From: Saprospiraceae bacterium | Lineage (GTDB): Bacteria > Bacteroidota > Bacteroidia > Chitinophagales > Saprospiraceae | Direction: 5' to 3' | DNA length: 64,000 bases | NCBI GenBank assembly: GCA_016710625.1 | Contig: JADJVK010000017.1 | Coordinates: 1 to 64,000, forward strand | Part shown: one piece after another, positions 23,722 to 32,398 of the stretch | Layout: each line of letters starts with the position of its first letter | How positions within the stretch are numbered: position 1 is the stretch's first letter | Translations under genes and position numbers: made by a program | Notes under the pieces: model-generated | Database searches by the model: none | What the model was told of the DNA's origin: nothing | Seen by the model: only the letters and a program-made list of their open reading frames with translations

Positions 23722-24156
23722 ATGAGAAGTGTTGTACTGGGTGCAGATACAAATAAACTGACAGAATTTAACAACCTTCCTCCTTATTTGCAGGGTGTTC
23801 ATGATTTTTTAAATGATATATTTGTTGAAGAAATTAAAGAAGGACAAGAATACAATTATTATAAAACTGCATCAATTTGTAAAAGCATGATTGGGAATAC
23901 CAATTCAATTCTTTATCCTAGTTTTGCTTCTAAACTTAAAGGTTGGAACTATGTGTTTTCAGTGAATGAATTTAATGAAAGTTTTAAATTTGTTGAATCT
24001 AGAATACAAGAAGTAACTGAATTCAAATCACCTTTTGAATTTAAAGTAAAATGTTTATACCGAGCAATTTCAGTTGATAAATTCAAAGATTTAAAATGGG
24101 AAAAGTCTACTCCGGAATGTAAAGGGCATAATATTGATGACATGATATATGAATAA
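23722..24156 (+). CDS. RES-domain protein, C-terminal part
   Basis: The real reading continues from about 23658; this ATG is internal. It contains the second half of the RES fold: YNYYKTASICKSMI, then the Ser-containing ILYPSFASKLKGWNYVF block, which matches the third RES signature residue. A tail of about 60 residues is rich in Lys/Phe. The stop is six bases before TATGCATAAC, the inverted copy of the box in front of the gene. The gene plus flanks thus looks like one mobile unit. Confidence 0.65.
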   Translation: MRSVVLGADTNKLTEFNNLPPYLQGVHDFLNDIFVEEIKEGQEYNYYKTASICKSMIGNTNSILYPSFASKLKGWNYVFSVNEFNESFKFVESRIQEVTEFKSPFEFKVKCLYRAISVDKFKDLKWEKSTPECKGHNIDDMIYE

Positions 24157-24161
24157 ATTCC

Positions 24162-24220
24162 TATGCATAACAAGCAACAAGACGATCATGCCTCCTAACG
24201 ACGGCACGTCACTTGTCGCC
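24162..24220 (+). other. Cassette-site-like palindrome 1 (attC-like, tentative)
   Basis: Starts with TATGCATAAC (24162-24171), then arm GCAACAAG (24174-24181), an inner GCC/GGC pairing, and arm CTTGTCGC (24212-24219), with unpaired bulges. GC content is clearly above the flanks. It lies between the RES gene and the next lipoprotein gene, whose ATG is at 24241. No clear GTTRRRY-type box follows it. Confidence 0.4.
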
Positions 24221-24240
24221 GAACCATTACCAGTAACCTT

Positions 24241-24903
24241 ATGAAAAACGCACCATACATATTGACAATTTGGAATTCTGACATTTACTTTTTCTTGTAA
24301 CCAAAATGACAAGAAAGAAAAAACGTATAACGAAAATCGAGAGTTAGTTTCAAATCCAGAAGGAAAAACCAAAGACAGTGTATCAATATCTGACAATGAA
24401 ACAAATTGTAATTTTAATAAAATCATTACAGACCCAAAGACCCCTAAATTAGCAATAAAATTGTTTAACAATGACGCTAAATATTCAGAAGAACCACTTT
24501 CATACTTTGACAAATTAAAAAATAGTGATAAAGAAACAAGAGAATTTTATTTTAGAGTACTTACAAATTCTTATAAAAATGCTGACGGAGCTTATGCCGA
24601 AGGAATTGGGAATTTAGGAAAGAATTTATTGAAAACAATCCAAAACAATTTGCAACATTTTTTGATAACAAACGTGTTTTAATGATGCTGACCTAGAAAT
24701 TTGGGCCTAAAATAGCATTATTGGAATTTGAAATAATAGACGAAAACATTGAAACAGGAAAAGGCGAATCACTTGTAAATGATTATTGTAAGACATTAAT
24801 AAAAAATAGTGAAAAATATACAGAAACACAAAAGGAAACTATTGAGAAATTTTGTAAATTATTGAAAAACGAATGGGGAGACTTTTTGAAACATAATGAT
24901 TAA
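24241..24903 (+). pseudogene. Small lipoprotein of unknown function, several frameshifts
   Basis: Joining frames from the ATG at 24241 gives about 215 residues. The start MKNAPYILTI leads, after a one-base slip near 24271, to GILTFTFSCNQNDKKEK, a lipoprotein signal with lipid Cys at about residue 19. The rest is charged and mainly helical: NFNKIITDPKTPKLAIKLFN, YFDKLKNSDKETREFYFRVL, NSYKNADGAYAEGIGNLGK, then after further slips (near 24620, 24678 and 24712) FIENNPKQFATFF, ADLEIWA, KIALLEFEIIDENIETGK and FCKLLKNEWGDFLKHND. Readable parts are 24461-24682 and 24721-24903. No known domain was recognised. It lies between two palindromes on the same strand as its neighbours. Confidence 0.55.
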
Positions 24904-24914
24904 AAACGGCTACA

Positions 24915-25003
24915 GCTAACTAGAGTTTGTGAAAATGGGGGCACAAGTACTAAATTTGAACATCAGTCCCGATTGTTCGGGATTCATATTTCCCACAGTT
25001 GGC
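24915..25003 (+). other. Cassette-site-like palindrome 2 (attC-like, tentative)
   Basis: Begins GCTAAC (24915-24920) and ends GTTGGC (24998-25003), which can pair with one wobble. Inner pairing of TGTG..AAAT with ATTT..CACA leaves unpaired bases on one side. A perfect 6-bp hairpin TCCCGA/TCGGGA (24967-24982) forms the tip. Uneven stems with extra bases on one strand are typical of integron attC sites (family knowledge). The identity here is inference. Confidence 0.4.
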
Positions 25004-25013
25004 AAGCCCCAAT

Positions 25014-25682
25014 ATGTTATCATCTATAAAAATGTATGAATTGAAAACAGCCCTACAAAGGAAATTGATAACTGAGAAATTTCTCAGAGAAATAGGCATA
25101 CCGTTTATCGAACATTTACCTACGATTGAAGAAGAGTCAGAGACGGTACTTCGAACAGCTCAAGAAATTGCTGAAAGAATAATTATTCTATCCTATTTAT
25201 GCTACATTGGTGAAGTTGAAGAAGACAAGCTAGATGTTGTAAAGTATTTGAAAAAAGAGAAACTTTGGGATTCTGTCACTCCAATCGAAAAAAAACAATT
25301 TTTAACAACCTCAAAATTTGAGCAGCAAGAACTGATTAATATTTCTTGGAAAGCAGAATGTATTTGGATTTTACTTTGGACGATTAAAAAAATTGAAGTA
25401 CTTGAAATGCCAACAGATGAAATTCAGATTGAAGATTTTATTGAGTTGTTACCTGATTTTATGGAAACCACTAAGCATTTCATTGAAACATCTCAACTAA
25501 GGTACAAATCCGAAATTCTTGATCAATCAGACCTTCTTTACAGATTGCATTGGGCTGCAAAAAACGATAAATCGCATGAATTATCAATCAACCGAAGTAT
25601 AATTCAAGAAAGGCATTATGCAATAAATTGGGTAACTTGCTACGAAAATTTAAATTGGGATGAAATAACAGTAGATACTTAA
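25014..25682 (+). CDS. DUF4272 family protein
   Basis: About 222 residues, intact. Recognisable DUF4272 features are an N-terminal LPTIEEESETVLRTAQEIAERIIILSYL, a central WKAECIWILLWTIKKIEVLEMP, RYKSEILDQSDLLYRLHWAAKN, and the terminal ERHYAINWVTCYENLNWDEITVDT. The family is common in accessory regions and immunity or toxin neighbourhoods of diverse bacteria but has no proven activity that I can name. The ATG at 25014 is chosen because an in-frame TTG upstream (24999) lies inside the palindrome's GTTGGC box; ATG at 25032 is an alternative. It has no signal peptide and is probably cytoplasmic. It is a single gene between two palindromes. Confidence 0.75.
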   Translation: MLSSIKMYELKTALQRKLITEKFLREIGIPFIEHLPTIEEESETVLRTAQEIAERIIILSYLCYIGEVEEDKLDVVKYLKKEKLWDSVTPIEKKQFLTTSKFEQQELINISWKAECIWILLWTIKKIEVLEMPTDEIQIEDFIELLPDFMETTKHFIETSQLRYKSEILDQSDLLYRLHWAAKNDKSHELSINRSIIQERHYAINWVTCYENLNWDEITVDT

Positions 25683-25694
25683 AATAATACAGAT

Positions 25695-25758
25695 GATAAC
25701 AATGCACTGGACCTGAAGACTCCCTATCGGCTGTCCTTCGTCAGTGCTAAACGTTAGC
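25695..25758 (+). other. Cassette-site-like palindrome 3 (attC-like, tentative)
   Basis: GATAAC (25695-25700) and GTTAGC (25753-25758) frame a stem GCACTG/CAGTGC with an inner GAAG/CTTC pairing and bulged bases; 64 bases in all and GC-richer than its surroundings. GTTAGCT (25753-25759) is the reverse complement of AGCTAAC at 26863-26869, just past the next gene's end. Confidence 0.45.
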
Positions 25759-25783
25759 TGTAAGCTTAAAAACACCATAAACA

Positions 25784-26847
25784 ATGAGATGGACAATAAT
25801 ATATATCGCTTTACTAGGGCTGACAGCATGTAACAATCAAACTATCAATAAACAAATCGTTACAGCAAGCAATGACTCAATTAATTCAATTAAGACCATT
25901 CAATATTCCGAAAATGAACTTTTTCGTTACTTGATAGTATTGGCAATTTAAATCAAGATAGCTGGACAAAAAAACTCAAATTTATAGTTGATTCAATTTT
26001 ACACAATCAAATTAAACTTAACAACAAATTAAGTCCGACAGATTTTAATGAATTAAAGTAACTGTTAATGAGGGTGTAATAAATCTGGATTTAGCAAAAG
26101 AATTTTCCTTCAACTTGAAATAGACAGTAGCTTTACTGCAAATTTGGAGAAAAATAAATTACCCATTAACTTTTACTCATTTGACAACAATCATAAGGAC
26201 TTTAATGAATTGCAATTTTGATTGGTTATGACGATGGACTATCTTGGAATAATGATGTTTACTTTTTCAAATCAGACAAGGTCATTGCAAAACACAAAAT
26301 TTTCCACCGTTATGGACTTGAACTTAAACACTTCAAAAACGAACTTAATGAAACAATTATCTATTATAAGGTAAATTATGGTAGCGGAACAGGTATATGG
26401 TGGCACCAATTTAATTTTTACCGATATGAAAAAGATGAGCTTTTGCCGACATTAACTGAAATCGAAAATATAAATCTTCAATTTCCTTGGAGCATAAGGG
26501 CATATCGGATTGAAACAACAATTCTAGACATGATACCATTGAAAATAAAATTTGTGTTTAACAATCAGTTTACTGACACATTAGGAAATCAAATTGATTT
26601 TATCAACGACTCGACAGAAATAAAATACAAATTTGACATAAATAAGAAAATTTACGAACCCCAGTTTCGTGATATTAAACTCAACGAGCTGAAACTATTA
26701 ACGTATTTTCTAGCAGACAATGAATTACTTTTCGTTAATATTAATTACAACCTTTTCAAAAAGGAATTAAACAGTAATGACCAAGTAAAACGAAAAGCTA
26801 TTTTGGACTATTTGAATGAATTAAAAAATGGACTTAATAGAAGATGA
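25784..26847 (+). pseudogene. Lipoprotein of unknown function, frameshifted
   Basis: The ATG at 25784 gives MRWTIIYIALLGLTAC, a lipoprotein signal with lipid Cys16, followed by a low-complexity, Asn/Ser-rich linker. Slips near 25932, 26058 and 26120, and around 26218, break the frame. From 26218 to 26847 about 209 residues read cleanly: YDDGLSWNNDVYFFKSDKVIAKHKIFHRYG, YYKVNYGSGTGIWWHQFNFYRYEKD, and a helical tail NSNDQVKRKAILDYLNEL. No known family was recognised. The position between cassette-like boxes suggests an accessory gene. A total of about 350 residues is expected when repaired. Confidence 0.55.
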
Positions 26848-27123
26848 AAAAGAAAGCCGAATAGCTAACATAGGTAACTGTTGCACAATCAAAACATCTG
26901 GGTTAAGGGATGCTTTTTATTCCAAATTGAAAAATGATACCTTTGGAAATAAACTACAAGGTGTTTTTTTGTATAAATTTGACCCACATTATTTTCTAAA
27001 TAATGGGTAGATATTTTGGATAAAAGGCTTTGAGATTTGAGTTGTGGAGTATTTGGAATACTTTAACCCAAATAAGCCCAAAAACATAGTTGGTGATAAA
27101 TTTATTGAGGACTTTTTAAAATG
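26828..27123 (+). other. Gene remnant or non-coding part of the accessory island
   Basis: A 60-codon frame (26828-27010) contains IKTSGLRDAFYSKLKNDTFG and LYKFDPHYFLNNG. The same frame continues past two stops (27008-27010 and one near 27050) with VVEYLEYFNPNKPKNIVGDKFIEDFLK to 27123. This could be a decayed small gene. AGCTAAC at 26863-26869 and GTTAAGG near 26905 resemble cassette boxes, but no strong stem joins them. No function is claimed. Confidence 0.3.
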
Positions 27124-27137
27124 AAATTAAAATAGAA

Positions 27138-27648
27138 ATGAGAGGACAAGCAATCATTTTATTCGCTTTTTTGATAACTCAAGTAGCATTTGGCCAAAAA
27201 AATAAAACTAATAATCAAAAGGAGATTCAAACAGTGCTACAAACTTTTATGGAATGCCTAGTTCAAAGATAGCACCAAATTTTATGCTCTTTTTCATACT
27301 GATCCAGTTGTTTGGGTTGGAGTTACTCACCAAAAATCTTATGCTGCAGAACTGAAAAAAGACAGCACTTCAAAAGACAATTTTAGAGCAACCTACAAAT
27401 CTTTTTATAGACATTATTACACCAAAGCAATAGAAGAAAAGTTCTCAAATATTAAAGTATTGGAAAATGGGTATATTGCTACGGTTATGTTTGATTATAG
27501 TTTTTGGGAAAATGGTAAGAAAACAAATTGGGGAAAAGAAAATTGGGCAATGATAAAGACAAACGGTCAATGGAAAATCACCGCTGTAAACTTTTCCATT
27601 GAAGAGGAGTCAATAAACCCAGAACAAAAGCAAAAAAGTAAACTCTAA
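27138..27648 (+). CDS. Secreted NTF2-like (SnoaL/DUF4440-type) protein, frameshifted
   Basis: Signal peptide at residues 1-20 (MRGQAIILFAFLITQVAFGQ). An NTF2-like fold follows: an opening helix EIQTVLQTFMECLVQKDS (after restoring one A near 27270), DPVVWVG, a helix KSFYRHYYTKAIEEKFSNIKV, then the sheet GYIATVMFDYSFWENGK, ENWAMIKTNGQWKITAVNFSI. Repaired length is about 170 residues. Members bind or turn over small ligands in many contexts; no specific ligand can be assigned. The last 63 codons (27460-27648) read cleanly. It lies on the same strand as the other island genes. Confidence 0.6.
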
Positions 27649-27742
27649 TCTACCATTCATTTAAAAAAAGATTTAACGGGCTTGACCAATTAAGATCTTT
27701 AGCAATCATTTTAGAATTCTTAGTTCAAAAAAACCTTTTGAA

Positions 27743-28702
27743 ATGAGATATTGTAATGGACTTTTGTCAATATTATATTTTCTGATTCTTATTTTTTGTA
27801 ATCAAGCTATTGCTCAAAATAATATATCAAAGGAAATTCTTTGGACAACAGATTGGAGTCCAAATGGAAAATATATAGCAATAGGAGGTAATGTAGATTC
27901 ATTGAAAATATATAATAAAAAGCTAGAATTATTCAAATCGTATCCTATAAAAAACACGATAACTCGAGTAAAGTGGCATCCAACAAAAAATATTATTGCT
28001 GTAGCAACACAAATGTCTGACGAAAAATCATTTATTCTTAATTTGGAAACAAATGAGAAAATTGAATTAAATGACATCTCACCAGATGGAGCAAGAGGAG
28101 TAGATTGGAACTATACAGGTGAATATTTAGGTATTGCAGACAATGACGGACAAATATTGATTTATGATATTAAAGGCAAATTAATCAGAAAATTTATTAA
28201 CGAAAATACCAAAAGTATTACAGCTATTGAATGGCATCCCAAAAAAAATATATTTATTACCGTTTCCGACAAAATACGATTTTTCGACTTTGAAGGCAAT
28301 TTGCTAAAAACGATAAAACATAGATCGGAAGATGTATTGTTGCTAAGTATTGCTTGGCATAAGTCAGGCAATTTTTTTGTAACTGGTGATTATGGTGACA
28401 AAAAAGACAAATCGTTATTGCAATATTGGAATGAAAAAGGCGAACTCGTAAAATCAATTGACATTAGCAAAGGCGAATACAGAAATTTGGCTTGGAATAA
28501 AAAAGGCGACAGGCTAGCATCAGCTAGCGACGCATTAAGAATATGGAACACAAAAGGAAACCTCATTTCAGAAGGTAAATCCAAAGACTACTTATGGGGA
28601 GTTTCGTGGAATGAAAAAGGAGATAGAATCATTACATCAAGTTTGGAACAAAGAATAATACTTTGGAATAATAATGCAAAAAGAATTAAGACAATCGAAT
28701 AA
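27743..28702 (+). CDS. Secreted WD40 beta-propeller protein
   Basis: 319 residues, intact. A signal peptide (about 1-24, ending AIAQ) precedes about seven WD40-like blades with recurring cores: LWTTDWSPNGKYIAIGG, RVKWHPTKNIIAVAT, GVDWNYTGEYLGIADNDGQILIYD, AIEWHPKKNIFITVSDKIRFFD, SIAWHKSGNFFVTGD, NLAWNKKGDRLASASDALRIWN and GVSWNEKGDRIITSSLEQRIILWN. A single closed propeller is expected, serving as a protein-binding platform in the periplasm or outside. There is no sorting domain. It is the last gene of the accessory island and convergent with the response regulator. Confidence 0.8.
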   Translation: MRYCNGLLSILYFLILIFCNQAIAQNNISKEILWTTDWSPNGKYIAIGGNVDSLKIYNKKLELFKSYPIKNTITRVKWHPTKNIIAVATQMSDEKSFILNLETNEKIELNDISPDGARGVDWNYTGEYLGIADNDGQILIYDIKGKLIRKFINENTKSITAIEWHPKKNIFITVSDKIRFFDFEGNLLKTIKHRSEDVLLLSIAWHKSGNFFVTGDYGDKKDKSLLQYWNEKGELVKSIDISKGEYRNLAWNKKGDRLASASDALRIWNTKGNLISEGKSKDYLWGVSWNEKGDRIITSSLEQRIILWNNNAKRIKTIE

Positions 28703-28784
28703 TATAGTATTGTGGCTGAAATAAGTAACCCTCCCCAAAAAGTATAAAAATTCATCTTTTTTCCCCAAATAACTTAAAAACAAA

Positions 28785-29408
28785 CTATACAATTTTTTTG
28801 TGGATAGCCAAGGTTACGGCTTCTCTACCACTCGACACATGCAATTTTTCGTAAATAGAAGAGACGTGTTTTCTGATCGTATTAGTTGAAATATTTAATA
28901 AATCTGCTATTCCTTTGTAAGTATATCCATTCACCAAGCTTCTTAATACTTCCTTTTCCCTATCCGATAAATTGTATTGATTTTCGTTTGCTCTCTGGAA
29001 ACTCATCAACACTTTTTGTGCAATGGTGGGCGAAAAAGCGGTGCCACCGTCTAATACATCGGAAACATATTGCAAAAACTTTTCTGGAGAAGATTTTTTT
29101 AACACATACCCATTTGCTCCTGCACATAAACAATCAAATAATTTGTCACTTTCATCAAAAACAGTGTACATCAGTATTTTGGTATCTTTGTTGATTCTCT
29201 TGATAATTGGGACTACTTCCGTTCCTTTTCTGCCGGGCATATCGATATCTAAAATCACTAAATCAGGCTTGTAAGAGGCAATATCCTGCTCTATCGTATT
29301 TGCGTCGTTGAAAACAGCAATTACTTTATATTGTTGATTGGTTTGCAGTAATAATTCTAGACTGCTTCTCAGCGAATTATTGTCTTCATAAATAATAATA
29401 TTTTTCAT
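28785..29408 (-). CDS. NarL/LuxR-family response regulator
   Basis: 207 residues, intact. The receiver domain (1-120) has the acidic pair ED (8-9), phosphoryl-acceptor Asp54 in LVILDIDMPG, Thr near 79 and Lys in LKKSS (about 109). The LuxR-type HTH (about 146-205) has LSDREKEVLRSLVNGYTYKGIADLLNIS and TIRKHVSSIYEKLHV. It is a transcription regulator controlled by phosphorylation. It lies 51 bases downstream of the sensor kinase gene on the same strand, so they form one two-component system. The target genes are unknown. Confidence 0.92.
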   Translation of the reverse strand: MKNIIIYEDNNSLRSSLELLLQTNQQYKVIAVFNDANTIEQDIASYKPDLVILDIDMPGRKGTEVVPIIKRINKDTKILMYTVFDESDKLFDCLCAGANGYVLKKSSPEKFLQYVSDVLDGGTAFSPTIAQKVLMSFQRANENQYNLSDREKEVLRSLVNGYTYKGIADLLNISTNTIRKHVSSIYEKLHVSSGREAVTLAIHKKIV

Positions 29409-29459
29409 TGGTTAGCGATTTAGCTGATGCAAGTTGAGCATTTATTTTTAATAAAACTA

Positions 29460-30965
29460 TCACATATTCGTACCATTTTTCAAGGGCAAATTAATATAGA
29501 TTTTTGTGCCAATTCCGATTTCTGAGTCAATTTTAATACTCCCATTTTTATAGGATTGAGCTCTTTGAATGAGGTTTTTTACCCCATTTCGATCGCCATT
29601 CAAAGCTTTTTCTACATCAAATCCAGTTCCATCATCAATAATGGATAACAACAATTGATGGGGTTGCATTTCTATAGTAAGTTGCACTTTTTTTGCAGCT
29701 GAATATTTTGCAATATTCGTACAAGCCTCTTTGCATAACAAATAAAGATCTCTACGAAGTTGTGTATCAAAATGTTGTTGGTGCAAATTGGGGAATTTAA
29801 TTTCGTAATTGATGCCCGAAGCATCCAATAATTCAGAAACTGTATTTCTGATTCTACTAAAAGTGGCATCGAAGTTGTCAAATTTTGGATTGTTACTCCA
29901 AATAATATCGTCGATACTCTCACCAGCTTCTAGAGCAGTTTTGCTAATTTGCTCCAATAATTGTGTTGTTGATTCTTGTTGATTAGTTTTCACTAAAGCG
30001 ATATTACTCAACATTGATATGCTGCTGATAGAGCTACCCAATTGGTCATGCAAATCTCTTGAAATATTATTTCGAACAGTTTGTAATTTTTTTAATTGCA
30101 AGAATCTATTTCTGAAAATTAAATAAATAATTGATAAGGGCAACAATATGAGCAAAACTAAAAACCAAGTGGTCTGCCAAAAGGCTGGCAAGATTTCAAA
30201 TTGGCAAATAGCAATATTTTGGGAAGCCGACTTTTGAGCATTTTGTGATTTGACTTTAAAAGTATATTTTCCAGGGCTTAATTCTAAGAAATTGAGCACG
30301 TTATTTTTTTGAAAGGGACTCCAAACGGTACTATTGTCTTTTGATATAGAAAATGAAAATTCATTGATATCTTCATTCAAATAAGAATCCGAAGAAACCA
30401 CAAAAGAAATATTGTTTTGGTTAGGGTTTAATTTTATCGCTTCATTTTCAGTTAAATATCTTTTTTCACCATTGATAATTAAGTTGTTTATCAATACATT
30501 ATGTGTGAAATCGAGGCTGGTATCCTTATAGTAGAAAAGGGTTAAGTTGGATGCATTGGTAGCACATGACCATCCGTTTTTCAAAGAAACAACTTGATTG
30601 GAGCAGGTGACTTTTGTGTTGGTTCTTTCATCGACGATATTCATTTCTTTGTCATCAAGATAAATGCTTTTCAGACCTGTAGATGTAGAGATATACAATT
30701 TGTTTTTAGTTTCACTTATATTCCAGATGTCAGAATATCGAACATCATCTGAAATGGCTTTTTTGGCAAACCATTTATTTTCAATTCTTGAATATTTGTA
30801 TATATATTTTTCGGAGGAGGTTACCCAAATATTATTCAAACTATCCGTGATAATTGACCGAAATCTAGTGATGGGTTGGAAATTATAGCTTTTTTCAAGA
30901 TCGTATGTTTTATATAATTCTAGATGATTGTCGATTAATGAATATTCATAAATTAGATTATTCAT
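29460..30965 (-). CDS. Propeller-type sensor histidine kinase, C-terminal part
   Basis: Joined with 30971-32356 this makes a kinase of about 960 residues. This piece has the last propeller blades, a Y_Y_Y-like Ig domain (about 165-255: FSFSISKDNSTVWSPFQKNNVLNFLELSPGKYTFKVKSQN), one membrane helix (WFLVLLILLPLSIIYLIF) and a HisKA_3 dimerisation domain with the phospho-His in ISRDLHDQLGSSISSISM. The HATPase domain follows (LLCKEACTNIAKYSAAKKVQLTI, SIIDDGTGFD, GVKNLIQRAQSYKNGSIKIDSEIGIGT). It senses an extracellular or periplasmic cue and phosphorylates the regulator encoded just downstream. The ATG at 30965 is internal; reading continues back to about 31060. Confidence 0.9.
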   Translation of the reverse strand: MNNLIYEYSLIDNHLELYKTYDLEKSYNFQPITRFRSIITDSLNNIWVTSSEKYIYKYSRIENKWFAKKAISDDVRYSDIWNISETKNKLYISTSTGLKSIYLDDKEMNIVDERTNTKVTCSNQVVSLKNGWSCATNASNLTLFYYKDTSLDFTHNVLINNLIINGEKRYLTENEAIKLNPNQNNISFVVSSDSYLNEDINEFSFSISKDNSTVWSPFQKNNVLNFLELSPGKYTFKVKSQNAQKSASQNIAICQFEILPAFWQTTWFLVLLILLPLSIIYLIFRNRFLQLKKLQTVRNNISRDLHDQLGSSISSISMLSNIALVKTNQQESTTQLLEQISKTALEAGESIDDIIWSNNPKFDNFDATFSRIRNTVSELLDASGINYEIKFPNLHQQHFDTQLRRDLYLLCKEACTNIAKYSAAKKVQLTIEMQPHQLLLSIIDDGTGFDVEKALNGDRNGVKNLIQRAQSYKNGSIKIDSEIGIGTKIYINLPLKNGTNM

Positions 30966-30970
30966 TGTGA

Positions 30971-32356
30971 TTACCCAAAAATGGTTGTTATGATCGATGG
31001 TGATATTTTTAAAAAATTGATTGAAGTTTTTAATAAAATTGACTTTGAGTTTTTTATCAAAAAAAGAAAACTATCCTTTTGAAAATAAATATCATTTCCG
31101 AAATTATATAATCTAATGTTTTGAAAATCAGTGAATTTTTGTATCGATTGCTTATTGATTAAAATATCATTTTTGATTTTATATTTGAATAATCCTCCCT
31201 CTTCCACAGCATACAATTGATCTTTGTCAGGTAAAATAAAATCTGATATTAAGGGATTCCCATTTTCCAGATTTATTCGATTTATTGAATTCTTGCTAAG
31301 TCGATTGATTCCTTTTCCATTTAGAATATAAAATGAATTGGTGTAATCATCAGCAAACAGAGATTTCGAATTATTGGAAAAGAGCCCATTATGGATGGTA
31401 TAAATTTGATTGTTATTTTTAGTCACTTTGCACAAACCTGGATAGTAGGAGAGCCAAAGATTTTGTTCTCTATCTGCATAAATATTTGTAATCCAGAGGG
31501 ATGGAATTCCTGATTTCTCATCATAATAGTGAATCGTCCCATCCTTATCGACTTTTATTAGATTTTTATAGGGAGAGGTCAACCAAAAATTATCGTTTTC
31601 ATCCTTCAAAAATTCAAAAATCTTTGACTTTGCTATTTTGATTTTACAAATAGGTGTTATTTCATATATCGGTTGATTGTTTTTTTTGGATAAAAAATTG
31701 AATTTTTCAATGCCATTTTCATAAGTAAAGAAATAAAATTCTCCTTTCGATTTTATTATTTTTAAGGCAGGTATCTTTAATTCAAAGGTTTTGTTTTCTT
31801 TAAAATCAAATAATATAATATTTTTATCGTATGTGTAAGATATTGCTAAAGAATCATTTACGAATATTAAGCTGCTTCTGTTTTCGATGTTTTTGATCAA
31901 TGGAGAATTGACTATTCTCACAAAAGAGTCATTTTTTAGGATAAAAATCCCGTCATGTGTCAAAAAATGAATTTTATTTTTGCTGTTTGCCTCACATGCA
32001 ATTAGGCTTTTTAGCTCGTTTTTTACCCAATTTACTTTTTTGATTGAGTCATGTACGATTTGACGAATGCCATTTTTTGATAAGACCAATAATTTATTAT
32101 CAATTTCAACTATTTTAGTAAAAACATTATTGGAATCTACTTTTTGTTTCGTGGTTTCTATGAAGGATTTTCCATTATACTTGATGACAGCATTTTTTTC
32201 TACAAACCAAATAAAACCATTATGGTCTTGTAAAATATTGCCATTCAAATGAATAGGTGCATTTTCTTCAGCATTATATATTTTTACTGGAAGTGATTGT
32301 CCATTAATTTGAAAATAGAAAAATAGGGCAAAAAAGGTTGATAATACCCCTTTCAT
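30971..32356 (-). CDS. Propeller-type sensor histidine kinase, N-terminal part
   Basis: Signal peptide at 1-19 (ending QINGQ), then a two-component-regulator propeller with repeated short blades such as ILQDHNGFIWFVEKNAVIKYNGK, IFEFLKDENDNFWLTSPYKNLIKVDKDG and IYADREQNLWLSYYPGLCKVTKNN. The frame is lost at a seven-A run (31059-31065 on the plus strand). The alternative frame gives DKKLKVNFIKNFNQFFKNIT, DHNNHFWVIT and then the piece at 29460-30965. One-component sensors of this build are common in Bacteroidota, where many detect glycans or unknown cues; none can be named here. Confidence 0.85.
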   Translation of the reverse strand: MKGVLSTFFALFFYFQINGQSLPVKIYNAEENAPIHLNGNILQDHNGFIWFVEKNAVIKYNGKSFIETTKQKVDSNNVFTKIVEIDNKLLVLSKNGIRQIVHDSIKKVNWVKNELKSLIACEANSKNKIHFLTHDGIFILKNDSFVRIVNSPLIKNIENRSSLIFVNDSLAISYTYDKNIILFDFKENKTFELKIPALKIIKSKGEFYFFTYENGIEKFNFLSKKNNQPIYEITPICKIKIAKSKIFEFLKDENDNFWLTSPYKNLIKVDKDGTIHYYDEKSGIPSLWITNIYADREQNLWLSYYPGLCKVTKNNNQIYTIHNGLFSNNSKSLFADDYTNSFYILNGKGINRLSKNSINRINLENGNPLISDFILPDKDQLYAVEEGGLFKYKIKNDILINKQSIQKFTDFQNIRLYNFGNDIYFQKDSFLFLIKNSKSILLKTSINFLKISPSIITTIFG

Positions 32357-32398
32357 TTGTTTGTCGTTTTATTTGATTTATGGAATTTGAGTTTATAT

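Noticed and set aside
23312..24156. Classical RES-Xre toxin-antitoxin pair
   Set aside because: No Xre-like helix-turn-helix gene lies on either side, and the protein is much longer than the paired toxins.
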